Shown here: positions 1 through 10,480 of the stretch, one piece after another
Position numbering within the stretch: position 1 is the stretch's first letter
Layout: every line of letters begins with the position of its first letter
Assembly: GCF_040436345.1 (NCBI RefSeq)
Contig: NC_133218.1
Location: 8,353,539 to 8,417,538 of the forward strand
Reading direction: 5' to 3'
Length of the DNA stretch: 64,000 nucleotides
Origin: Pagrus major
Lineage: Eukaryota; Chordata; Actinopteri; Spariformes; Sparidae
Position numbers and translations under genes: made by a program
The notes under the pieces: model-generated
Seen by the model: the letters and a program-made list of their open reading frames with translations, nothing else
The model's database searches: none
What the model was told of the DNA's origin: nothing

Positions 1-703
1 CTCATGAAAACCGCAAAACCAAACCAGAAGCAAAACAAATCTGCTCAGCGCGCACAAATGTGATCTCAACTCAACACTTGTTCATTTAGTCACGTTGACT
101 TTTGAGACTCTGGAGGCGGAGACATGTCCTGTCTCTCATGAAACTCGTAATTACAATACTAGCAAACCATATTCTGTAGGTAAATAAGGACCGTAGGTTT
201 GATAGCCCTGCTACAGTGTCTAGACTCAAATGCTTCTGGTTTGGTTTCCATGCATTCCAATTGGTCTGCCTTCAGAAAATCACATTTCCACTCAAAATGA
301 TTTTTAAAAAAAAAAAAACGCTTTACAAAGAGCACATTAATTTTAAGCTGCGCTAGTAGCATACCTCTGTGGGAAGCCTTGTTGGCCTGTTGGTCAGTCT
401 GCCTCTTTAGTCCAGGCTGATCCCATCATGGATGACCATGCAATTGTGTGCAAATGTTCATGGTGCCCGGAGGATGAATCCTGCTCACTGTGGTGTATCC
501 CCTTGCTTCTCCTCTAACCAGACCATGAGGCTTACAATTGTGTTTTTTTTAAGTCAAATGTCACAACAACTGCTGATTGAATTGCTATCACTTTGGTGAT
601 CCCTTAATATTTTCTCCAGTGGCATATTTCAAGACCAGTACTTCCAAAATAAAGACATTCCCATCAGCCTCACTTTGTGTTTAGCTGCTTAAAGCAACAC
701 AAC

Positions 704-872
704 GTGACTTCATAGAGAAAGATAATTGATTGACTGTTGAGTTTCATCCCCAGATCGACAAATACTGATGCTTGGGGTTGGCAGCTCAGGTCGGACGCCA
801 ACCCCAAAGTGTCAGTATTTGAAGACTTAGGGATGAGACTCAACAATCAACTTTCTTTCTCCAGGAAGTCAC
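704..872. repeat. Long imperfect hairpin (arms about 78 nt)
   Basis: The left arm at 704-782 and the right arm at 797-872 are reverse complements with scattered mismatches, separated by a 14-nt loop at 783-796. The inner stem is GC-rich (CTTGGGGTTGGC against GCCAACCCCAA). The outer stem pairs GTGACTTC with GAAGTCAC. It resembles a small foldback repeat of a kind dispersed in fish genomes. A transcribed hairpin is possible, but there is no evidence for it here. Confidence 0.7.
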
Positions 873-1739
873 ATGCTCACATTCTTCATTAAGATGGTGA
901 AAGAAGCAAACATACAGCACCTGCACGTTAGCTGTTGTGAGCCTCACATAGCCGGTTGTTTAGTTGTGAAATCTCAGCCTGCCTATTACGAGTATAGCTT
1001 GTCAGACTAACCAACATGTGACAGTACATCCCACGTAGACCTTCCCATTATTATGTGCATGTACAGAAGTACCTGAAGACCAGGCTGGACAACCGAAAGG
1101 TTAGAGGTCTGCAGTAAAGTGCTGAATAGCAGCAGCGATAAAATACATTATATATAGCATAGCAATGTAAAGTACAATAACCTACAGTACATAACAGTAC
1201 TGTAGACTAAAAGAGCAGTGGGAGCCTGAGGGGTCCAGCTCTGCAGCCCCTGGGTCAGCTTCTCCCTCCCTGCCTCACATCCGAGCCTCTATTCATCGCT
1301 GTAATGCGTGTAATGAAGCGCTGTGAGGCTGCAAGTGGAGAGTCCACTGCAGCAAAATGTTTTTACTCCAGTGGAGTTATTACTCTTCCACTGTAGGACA
1401 GCAGAGGAAGGTATGGATGCCGACTCAGCACACACTGTCTATTGAGACCGGCCCAGGTTGTTTTATATGTGTGCGCCTTTCAGGAGCACCTTTGCCAAGA
1501 TACAAAGTGCCAGTGATTGAACCGTGCCATAATGTGAGTCTGAGTGAGAAATTATTCATGTGCTGGCAGTGTGACCAGGTGGAGGAGCCCCGGCTCATAC
1601 AGGATGACCTTGCCTCTGCTGCATTCATTACAGCTGGATACAGAGCATAACTGAGGGGGCTGGCATTGACCATGGGGTTCAATCTGATTTTCAGCACTTC
1701 TGTTTATATAAAACCAAATATAGCAATAGTTCCAATACA

Positions 1740-2695
1740 AATGACCAAGTGACTGATGTTCTACATCAAAATGCTGTTTGTTGACTTCAGCACAGGATTC
1801 AGTACAGTCTCACTCATGAAACCGATTGGAAAGCTTATATTAAACAACACACCTTTAAAGGTAGACCCTCAGTATGCATTCAGAACTAACAGATCCAAGG
1901 TGGATGCCATATCCACTGCCCTCCACTCAGTCTTCACACGCCTTGAGAGTAAGAACAGCTACATCAGGACGCTGTTGGTTGACTTCAGCTCAGCATTCAA
2001 CACAGTCTCACCCATGAAGCACGAAGGAAAACTTTACTCTTTGGGCTTTAGTACCACACTCTGCAACTGGATACTGGATTTCCTCACAAGCAGACCCCAG
2101 AGAGTTCAGATTGGCAGTTGCACCGGAGCCACCGGACACACACCCCTGTCTACATCAGTAGGGTGGAGCAGGTGGAGCAGGTGGAGCAGGTGGAGCAGGT
2201 GAATAGTTATAGGTTCCTTGGAATTACCATCACTGAGAACTTATCTTGGTCTTCATCATCACCAGCCCTGGTTAAAAAAGCAACAGAAAGGGCTCTACTT
2301 CTTGAGAAGAGCCTTTTCTGGTATGGTTCATGCACGACGCAGGACGGGAAGGCTCTACAGTGGGTGACTAAAACCGAAACCGCAACCCAGAACATCATTG
2401 GTTAATCGAGATGTCTACACAGAGCCCGAAGTATACTCAAAAGACAACACCCACCCCAGGCACAGTCTGTTCACCCTGCTGCCGTCTGGCAAAAGATGCA
2501 GAAGTATTTGTTGCTGTACCACCAGACTAGAAAGGCAGCTTCTTTCTTCAGGATGTGAGACTCGTCAATTCATCCTCCACATTCCTCTGTATGAAATTGT
2601 TTTTGCTGTGTTTTTGTTGTTTCTCTTGTGTTGCATAAAGGGACTTGAACTCAGTTTTGTTTGACAACCCTGTTGTTGTAAAATGACCAATAAAT
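1740..2695 (+). mobile_element. Decayed L2-like non-LTR retrotransposon fragment
   Basis: Translations in two + frames carry hallmarks of the C-terminal half of an L2-type LINE reverse transcriptase: LLVDFSSAFNTVSP (motif A region), LCNWILDFLTSRPQRVQ, then NSYRFLGITITENLSW, and finally HPRHSLFTLLPSGKRCRS near the 3' end. Much of the palm domain between about 2150 and 2200 is missing, and frame changes separate the pieces, so the copy cannot encode an enzyme. A 61-nt segment at 1761-1821 is repeated imperfectly at 1959-2019. The element lies inside the presumed slco3a1 intron in the same orientation as the gene. The assignment to the L2 clade comes from motif recognition alone. Confidence 0.75.
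2162..2201 (+). repeat. 9-bp minisatellite inside the LINE
   Basis: Four tandem copies of GGTGGAGCA plus a partial fifth. In the LINE frame they read as repeated Val-Glu-Gln immediately before the NSYRFLG motif, so the repeat looks like an expansion of a codon group that was already in the element. Confidence 0.85.
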
Positions 2696-3602
2696 TGACC
2701 TTTAACCTTTTAAAGAGCTCTATAGAAATCAGTTTGTTGCAGCTTGTTGTTGGAAAAGTAGGTAAACTGAAACCACCCTTCATTACACACTGAGTCTTCA
2801 AAAACATTCAAATAATACCCCATACCATTATTGTAATCAGGGCTGTTGAGCTCCCCGGGGGGAGTTTACTGAATGTTCCACAATTAGAAACAAGCACATG
2901 GTTGTATTTTGTAGGCTAATTGCAGTATTTTTAGACTTGGTATGGCCTATTTAAAAGTAACCACTTTTATGTCAATGAATAAATTAGGTGATAGGTTGAG
3001 ACTTTCTTGATTCCCAGGAGGAAAATGAAGCAAATTAAAATTAAAGATAAATGAACAATTGTCCAGAATATATTTCAGACAGCGAGGAGAAGGCTTTGAC
3101 ACAGCATCAGGCTGCAGCATTGAGATGATCACGCTGGGAAATAAAATTTATAGCAAATCTAACTGGTGAAATAAACTGACAAATAAAATCAATCCAATAC
3201 AACAGTCCTGTGACAAATAGTATATCTGATGTTTGTAATATGTTTGTTTCCACATGCATGTCTGCAAGCAAGATAAAATTGCACACGTGTTCCTGCAAAT
3301 TAGTTATAGTTTAAAGAAAACTGGGCTGGGGAGCAGGCATGACTTAACATACAGTATATTTATTTATATATATTGTTAAGGCAATCTACGGTATCGCTTT
3401 CTGTTTCTGTTCAATATACTGGTCACAAATAAAGACATGCATTTTAACACATGCAGGCACTCTGAACAGATTTCTCTGACAATTTGACTTTCCATGTTCA
3501 CTACTTTATCACTCCTTGTGGTGCAAACTTCTATAAACTAAATTTACACAGATTAAGAGAATTTGGTGAGCCATAGCGCTATCCTTCCTTTGAACACTTT
3601 AA

Positions 3603-4539
3603 AGGAATAGTTCACTCTAGAACGAAATTCAGTCATTATCGACTCACATTCATGCTGATGAGAAGTCCGGTGTAGTTTCTTATTCCTCAAAGTGCAGCTG
3701 GAGACCCGCGGGGGTACCCTCCTGCAGCAAAAATCCATATAACGGGCGTCAATGGTGTCCATAAAACTACACAAAAACTTTGTAATATTCCTCCATACTG
3801 CTCGTCTGCTGTAATCCAAGTGTCCTGAAGTGGCGACATCCAGAGTTTACTCGAAACAACGTCATTTAGTACATTTTTCTAGCCTAAACAGTCACTATGC
3901 TATATCTGCCTGGAGGCACGCTCCCACGTGCACGCGAGTCTCCCTCACGGCATCTGCACTTTGGAAGCCGCGCCAGACAAGATCAACGAGAACTCGCGAT
4001 AGATACACACCGGTATTTACATCCTGCTGTGAGCGACCAAGCGACACACAAACACAAGAGGGATCTGCCTGCACTAGTGATTTCAAACTTTGAAACTCAC
4101 AGCAGGATGTAAATACCGGTGTGTATCTACTACGAGTTCTGTTGATCTTGTCTGGCGCGGCTTCTGTAGTACAAACGGCTGTGAGGGAGACTCGCGTGCA
4201 CGCGGGAGCGTGCCTCCAGGCAGATATAGCATAGTGACTGTTTAGGCTAGAAAAATGTACTAAATGACGTTGTTTCGAATAAACTCTGGATGTCGCCACT
4301 TCAGGATACTTGGATTGCAGCGGACGAGCAGTATGGAGGAATATTACAAAGTTTTTGTGTAGTTTTATGGACCTTTTCGTCTCGGACACCATTGACGCCC
4401 GTTATATGGATTTTTGCTGCAGGAGGGTACCCCCGCGGGTCTCCAGCTGCACTGAGGAATAAGAAACTACACCGGACTTCTCATCAGCATGAGGGTGAGT
4501 CGATAATGACTGAATTTTGTTCTAGAGTGAACTATTCCT
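3603..4539. mobile_element. TTAA-flanked foldback transposon (MITE), 937 bp
   Basis: The left arm (3603 to about 4033) and right arm (about 4096 to 4539) are near-perfect reverse complements of about 430-440 bp around a spacer of about 62 bp. The ends read AGGAATAGTTCAC and GTGAACTATTCCT. Each end is flanked by TTAA (3599-3602 and 4540-4543), the target site of piggyBac-type and related transposases. No transposase is encoded; the open frames inside are mirror images of one another across the palindrome. High arm identity suggests either recent insertion or homogenisation between the arms. Confidence 0.85.
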
Positions 4540-4574
4540 TTAACTTGACTAGTTGCAGTCAGTGTGTGTGATAA

Positions 4575-5040
4575 AAAGGGTTAAGACTCAAGTCAAGACA
4601 AGTCAAATGTATTTCTATGGCACATTTAAAACAACATGAGTTTACCAAAGTGCTTTACAAACAGATAAAAGAAAATATGGTCAACCGAACACACAAAAAA
4701 GGTCATGTATAAACCCAGAGTTCAAGATAAAATCCCTGAGCAATGTAAAAAATAAAGTTTCTTAAGTAGTAGCAGTTTAAGTTCGATCAAAAGCCAAAGA
4801 AAAAAGGTGAGTCCTGAGCTGTGCTATGAACAGTCAAGACGTGGCAGATCTGAGGTGGTGTGGCAGTTTGTTCCACAGGTTGGAGACGCCACACAGAATG
4901 CACGGTCACCCTTGAGCTTCCATCGAGCTGGAGGGATGACCAAAAGTGACTGGTCGGAGGGAATTAAAATGTCAGATCAATAGGAGGGAGCCAATCCATG
5001 GAGTGCTTTAAAAACAAACACTAAAACTTTAGAATGTAAA
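4575..5040. repeat. Interspersed fish-type repeat
   Basis: This contains phrases I recognise from dispersed fish repeats, such as ACCAAAGTGCTTTACAA, GTGGCAGTTTGTTCCACAGG and CATGGAGTGCTTTAAAAAC. It begins close to the TTAA palindrome. The family is not assigned. The boundaries are approximate. Confidence 0.5.
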
Positions 5041-6289
5041 CTGACTCTACGCACTTTTTTTTATACATTTTTATCTCAGTTTATGTCAAATTCTTTGAAA
5101 CTGAAACCGCAATGCATTGAAGAAATACATCATTTTTTACTTTACCTTTGTGGGGGTATTTTGTATTCTTCAGTTAGACAGATATTGTGACATATTGTCA
5201 GATGGTTGTCTTGCACTGTATTGTATCGTGACTTATTCTGTGATTCCCACCCCTAATATTTATATTCAATATAAGTATATGATTCATATCTTTATTATTA
5301 GTTCTAATATTTGTTTATGTTTGTGTCTCAGTGTATTTTAATATTGAGAGTTATACATTCAGCCTATTTAATGTTAAACAATAACACTAATATTTTAGGA
5401 ACAAACCTGATTAAATATATAATATTAAACTTACTTAGCAATACGGTCGCACAGTAAGGAGAAGCTGTCAAATCCTCAACAAGCTCTCAGCTTAAGTGGA
5501 GTGTCCACCTGCCACTTCCAAATGACTGGGTCAAACCAGCTGCCAGAGTCTTACATGGTTATCTTAGTCCTCCCAGAGTGTCTGTACCTGAATTATACAT
5601 TTATCTTATAGTTATAGTCAATCATCTGGGTTCATGTGGCACAAAGTTACTTCGGCACTGAAAGCCAGAGTCTATGTTGAGGTGTGAAAGCAATAAGGAA
5701 TAAGTGTATCAGAGAAAATAAACTCATCATTTATTAGTTTGTTGTCCAGCAGGACTGCACTGCTGTACCTTCACCTCTCGCTGCTCTTGCGTGTGTGTGT
5801 TCATTGTCACAGCACTCAGGCACAGCAGGTATAAGAAGGATACAACAGCAGTCTGTTTTTTGCATGGAAACAGTAGAAATCCATTAAGGTCCTCTGTGGA
5901 AAAATTTTAGCGTGAGCAGCATCTCCAGGGCAAAGCATGTCCTGCTAAAACAGTCTGACGTGTGTTTGAGACGGGTGTCAGATTTAATTCTTCCATGTCA
6001 GCCCACAGTCTTCTCTGCCTTTTTAAACTTTTGCACTTACCTTTTGTTGGAGATGTTACTTTGGTTGTATTGGCTATGATGATTTGAGCACAAAAATATA
6101 TATATAGGATTATAAAACTTTACTTATGTAAAGTATATTCTGAATTTGGTTTCAAAATAAAATGACCATTGATTGGGAAAACTTCTTTAACTGATAGAGG
6201 TCATTTTTCAAGGATAATTGAAAACATAGGGGAGTAAAAAACTTGAATAATTTGTACCGACTAGATGAGACAGAGTTACTTGATGATAA

Positions 6290-6500
6290 ACTAAATGTAG
6301 TATTTTTTCCCAAGAGGTACTTTTTACTCTACTACATTCATTTAATAACTAAAGTTATTAGTTACTTTGCAGATTTTATGCTGCATCAGGACCGAGTGCA
6401 TTTTTTAGCTCATGTATTTGATCAGCAATCAGATTAAAAAAACGAAAAATCAGAAAAATGCTGAATATCAGATCCAATAATCGTCAAGGCCGATGATTGG
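6290..6500. repeat. Interspersed repeat, partner of 46690-47050
   Basis: Shares an ordered series of phrases with 46690-47050: TTTTTACTC.ACTACATT, AGTTACT.TGCAGATT, ATGCTGCATCA, then AGAAAAATGCTGAATATCAG. The order and strand are the same in both places, so they are two diverged copies of one dispersed element. Confidence 0.65.
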
Positions 6501-6539
6501 ACAATCCCTAGTATACACTATATACATACATATAAATTC

Positions 6540-6790
6540 ATGCAGTGTTGTAAAAAGTATCCAATCATAGTTTAAACTATCTAACGTTGCTAATGCTAGC
6601 CAGCATTGCTAACCCTAGCAAACGTTAATTCACAATTATAGTAATGTTTTTAAGGAAAATAGGTACTTTTATGCTGCACCTTTCTCCAAACGCTGTAGAT
6701 GTATTATTTTTAAAAAATGATTTGTCTACATAAAAATGTTATCAATATGACATTTAAGTACATTTAATATCAGATACTTACTCATGTGCT
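6540..6790. repeat. Interspersed repeat, partner of 58370-58800
   Basis: It carries a GCTAGC/GCTAAC-rich patch followed by a tract including GCTGTAGATGTATT and AAAAATGTTATCAAT. Both tracts recur in the same order at 58370-58800. Limits are approximate. Confidence 0.6.
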
Positions 6791-8375
6791 ATTCATATGT
6801 GTGACTTTCACTTTTACCAAAGTATGTTTTCTCACGATATCTTTACTTTTAATCAAGAATGGCAAAAGTTGAACCATCCTCTTGAAATTAACCACACAGG
6901 CATTGATTGTTACAATTAATCTTGTATTTAAAAATATGTGCACATCATAATTGCAGCATTGCAATTGCATTACCATGCAGCAACTTTAATCTCAACAGTA
7001 CAATATCAATTTTTTTCCCCACATCTTTACAGGTTTAGATCATTCTGAAGACCTAACTTAATAATAGATACATTTAACCATTGTACACAGTGTACCACAT
7101 GATAATGTAATCCCCCATATGTTGTTAGTTTTTATCTCAAAACCAGTTCTTGAAGGTCACACTCCATAAATGTAATCACAATTTACAAGTCCTCTGCCAG
7201 TTGTTATTTCCAAAAATATAAATTTTATTAGAGCAGCCTATGTTGGCTGTATTATAAAGATATAATTGACATAGAGCATTATAGTTTTACATTCTTGTAA
7301 ACATATTAAAAAAAAACAGTATTCAGTCTTTCTTTCAGCAAAAAGATGCTTTGAGACCACTTGCTTTCAAATAGTATATTCAGTATATAGTTTTACTACA
7401 CAATAATACAAGTTTAACTGTGTTGTGTAAGCTCCAGTCCTTCACTATATATTGTGCATTCTTTTACTGCTGTGAGCCTTTAGTTGGGTCTCTAAGGAAA
7501 TGTCCTCAGATGTACCAACTGTTGAGTCCAAACAACAGACTGGCATCAGTCCTGAATGTTTCTCCTGATGGGTGTCCAGCAGCTGTTGCTTTAGGATTAT
7601 AAGCTCCCTGTCTGTTCTCACGGTATAACAAAGCTCACCGGTAATTCTCCGTCATCATGCTTATTGCTGCTATTGTCATCAGCTGTTTCAGTCTGAAGGC
7701 CACTCCAGGCTCTGACTTTATTCTTGTGTATACGGGACACAGTAAAGCCGGTTGTGCCCACAGGGAAGTTTAGAGAATATGGAGCTGTGGTGTATTGTAG
7801 ATACGATTGGCTGGTGCCCAACATTTTCCGCTGGTTCACTGCCATGTTTGTGTGTGTGTTTGTGTGTGTGTATATCGGCCAGCCTCTCTGCATCACATAC
7901 ATTATGGATTAGTTGTGTTGTCCTGTGTTTGTCTGTGATTTGATCCTAGTCGAGGGCAGAGTTGGAGGTGGGAGGTTGCCCATTGGTTGCCTGTTGAGTG
8001 GGCCCTGCTGTAACCCCAGACGTCCTCTGTCACCTGACCTCAGCCCCGCTGGCATCAGTGACTCTGCTGAAATGAAAACAATGCATCTAGCTGACAGAGA
8101 AAGTCAAACAGAGAGAGAGGCGATGACTATTGATCAGAGTGTAGTGTATCCTAATACTGTACAGCTGAATGGGAATGACATGTAAAGTATATCATTGTTT
8201 TCATTAAATTATGTTTTATTTTGATATACTTAGAAACTGTTAGAATTATCGAACCATACAGCTGCAATATGTCTTCACTTTGTAATAAAACCATGTCTGC
8301 TATAAACAGCCAATAACACTGAGTCACACTCCTGCCTCTGGCGGGAACAGCAGTCGGTCAGCCCACCTCTTTGTT

Positions 8376-8545
8376 CCACACTCTGATATCTCAACAACCA
8401 TTGGACGAATTGCCATATATTTTTCTCTTACAAACTTGTTGCTGTTAGCATGCTAACATGCTAAACGAAAATGGTGAACATGGTTAACGTGCCACCTGAT
8501 AAATATTAGCATTTTAGCAATGTTATTGGAGCTTGTTAGCATGCA
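8376..8545. repeat. Interspersed repeat with GCATGCTAACATGCTAA core
   Basis: Begins with CTGATATCTCAACAACCATTG and continues to a GTTAGCATGCTAACATGC core. A related and longer copy is at 57735-58275. I recognise this as a common noncoding repeat in spiny-rayed fish but cannot name its class. Confidence 0.6.
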
Positions 8546-9039
8546 TCACTCATTGTTTTTGGACTATTGTTATGAAGCATGGATCTGACAATAAAAATAT
8601 GGATAAAGCATTGGAGGCGAAGCCCCGTTCATTCCTTTGAAAGCTGCTCTGGGGTGCATGAAGCCAAAAATGTAACTTGTAACTACAGATTGAGACCATA
8701 AACTCTTTAGTTAACTGTTTACTGAGGTAATAAATCAAGTGAAATCAGTAATTTTCTCATAAAATTACAAACAGTCAGTTTTATTTTGAAACCAGTTGAG
8801 TGGCTCCCTGCTGGTCATAAGAAAGAAAACAGGTTTCAGGCACTTCCTCATTGGCTTCACTTTTCAGACCAGAAAACTCCATCCATATTTTATACAGTCA
8901 CTGATGCTGACAATAACTCAACGCACAGCTGTGTCTCTAGCTAGCCCTGTTTGTTATTGACTACAGGAATGTTAAAACCACCTTGATCACCCACTTGTCA
9001 TATGCCCTTCCTTCTTTTTTCTTTTCTTTTTTTTTAATT

Positions 9040-9170
9040 ATGTAGTAGGACAGCTGAAGATTATGACAGGCAAGACGGTTGAGAGATGGGGGGCAACATG
9101 CAGCAAAGGGTCATGGGTCGGAATCAAACGCAGGCTGCAGCTGAGGACTCAGCCTTTAGAAAACTGTTGT
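9040..9170 (+). mobile_element. SINE-like fragment
   Basis: Contains GGGCAACATGCAGCAAAGGG followed by GGGTCGGAATCAAACGCAGG, which resembles a tRNA-type B box in a diverged SINE. A second diverged copy is at 17010-17125. A T-rich tract precedes it at about 9015-9037. The tRNA origin is inferred from the B-box-like string only. Confidence 0.4.
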
Positions 9171-10381
9171 ATCCACCTTAATGCACATGAATACAAACGT
9201 ATATGTTTGGTGGTCAGGACTGAGGCCTCTGACTTTAATGATTAAAGTTATAAATTATAAATATTTGAGTGGAAGGTCTTTCTCAACATTTAACTGTATA
9301 TCTCTTATAAGGGAATAAAAATGCCCAAAAATGCTGCAGATTTTCAAATGGTGACCAGAAATCAAAAAAGGCTGGTTGAAACAATATTTAAAGCCTTGAG
9401 ACTTACCTTTAGAGATACATTGATAACACTATGAAGAATGAAGCGGCCGTTCCTCTGTCAGATTTATAACTGGTGATAACCACAGCAGTAATCATTGCAT
9501 CCCTCTCAGAGAGAATTGACTGACTCTCATCCTGTCAGCGGGCAGCGGCCTCCTCTGCTCTGGGCTGTGTTAATAGCAGTCAGGCTACTGGAGCTCACTT
9601 CTATTGTACCGGCATGGATAACTGAGTTTCACTGACACACAAACACACACATACACACATTCCTGCACAGTCTGCTGTTGCTTACTGGTAAGGTCTGAGC
9701 CACTAGGCCAAAACAGGGCAGTGTAGCTTTCAAGAGAAAATAAACCAGAGCTGCTGCATCAGTGGCTCCTCACAGCTCTTACACTAAGAACCCATTTCCT
9801 GCTCGATTATTTATGATCCTGCTGGATAATCTAGTCTTAGATCACTTACACTGTGCAACCTCTGAGCTACATATTACAGTGACAGTGAATAAATCTGTCA
9901 CTTGGCATGATTTACATTCTCAAAAAAAAAAAAACATATTTATTGATTTCATATATTTAACACATTGTACATAGCTGAACCTTCCTTAAAATTGTTATAT
10001 CAGTATCAATTCAATACTTAATGTTTATTTGAGTAAAACATGTAAAGTTCTCAATCATACCATGTGTTTAACAACAGATGTGTTTACTATAGTGGGAAGC
10101 TCCATGATACCACATATTTAATAAAGCATAAAGCACATTTCTAATAGATAGTTTACAGTCTTGATGCAATGCTGCCCTCTGCTGATAGATGAGATGTCTG
10201 GTTAAAGGACTGTGGCTAGAATTTTAATGAATCTAAAGTGAATAAAGGTAGAGTTCTGCAAGAATGAATGTTGATTTTATGACACTAACATTGCAATATT
10301 GCTGAGCTTTTGCTGTTGCTGCTACCATTTTAACAGACTGATCATTTTATTCTCTCCTTTCTCTCTCTGTCTGTCTTACAG

Positions 10382-10480
10382 GTATTTTATTTTCAACATT
10401 AGTGTTCGGCCCGGCCTGTGGCTTCATCTTAGGTTCTGTCTGTACCAAAGTCTACGTTGATGCTGTCTTCATCGACACCA
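10382..10480 (+). CDS. slco3a1: slco3a1 exon (TM5)
   Basis: Follows a pyrimidine-rich acceptor ending ACAG and stops at A|GTGAGT. Starts with two bases that complete a Gly codon and ends with one base of a Ser codon. It encodes ILFSTLVFGPACGF and then CTKVYVDAVFIDT. Confidence 0.95.

Larger units (their letters stand above)
1..10381 (+). other. Probable slco3a1 intron, no coding exon recognised
   Basis: The first recognisable slco3a1 exon begins at 10382 with codon phase 2 left over from an upstream exon, so the preceding exons (roughly the first 216 residues, judged from the usual length of about 710) should lie further upstream. I looked for the conserved segment that normally precedes TM5 and did not see it here. 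The stretch is AT-rich and contains a hairpin, LINE debris, a large palindrome and several interspersed repeats, listed separately. The remaining open frames are short and show no family signature. A very small exon could have been missed. Confidence 0.6.

Noticed and set aside
1357..1650. 97-codon + strand open frame
   Set aside because: No recognisable domain, no splice context that joins it to slco3a1, and an overlapping minus-strand frame of similar length.
3553..4571. Several open frames of 70-165 codons on both strands
   Set aside because: They lie inside the TTAA palindrome and are mirror copies of each other; they are noncoding transposon sequence.
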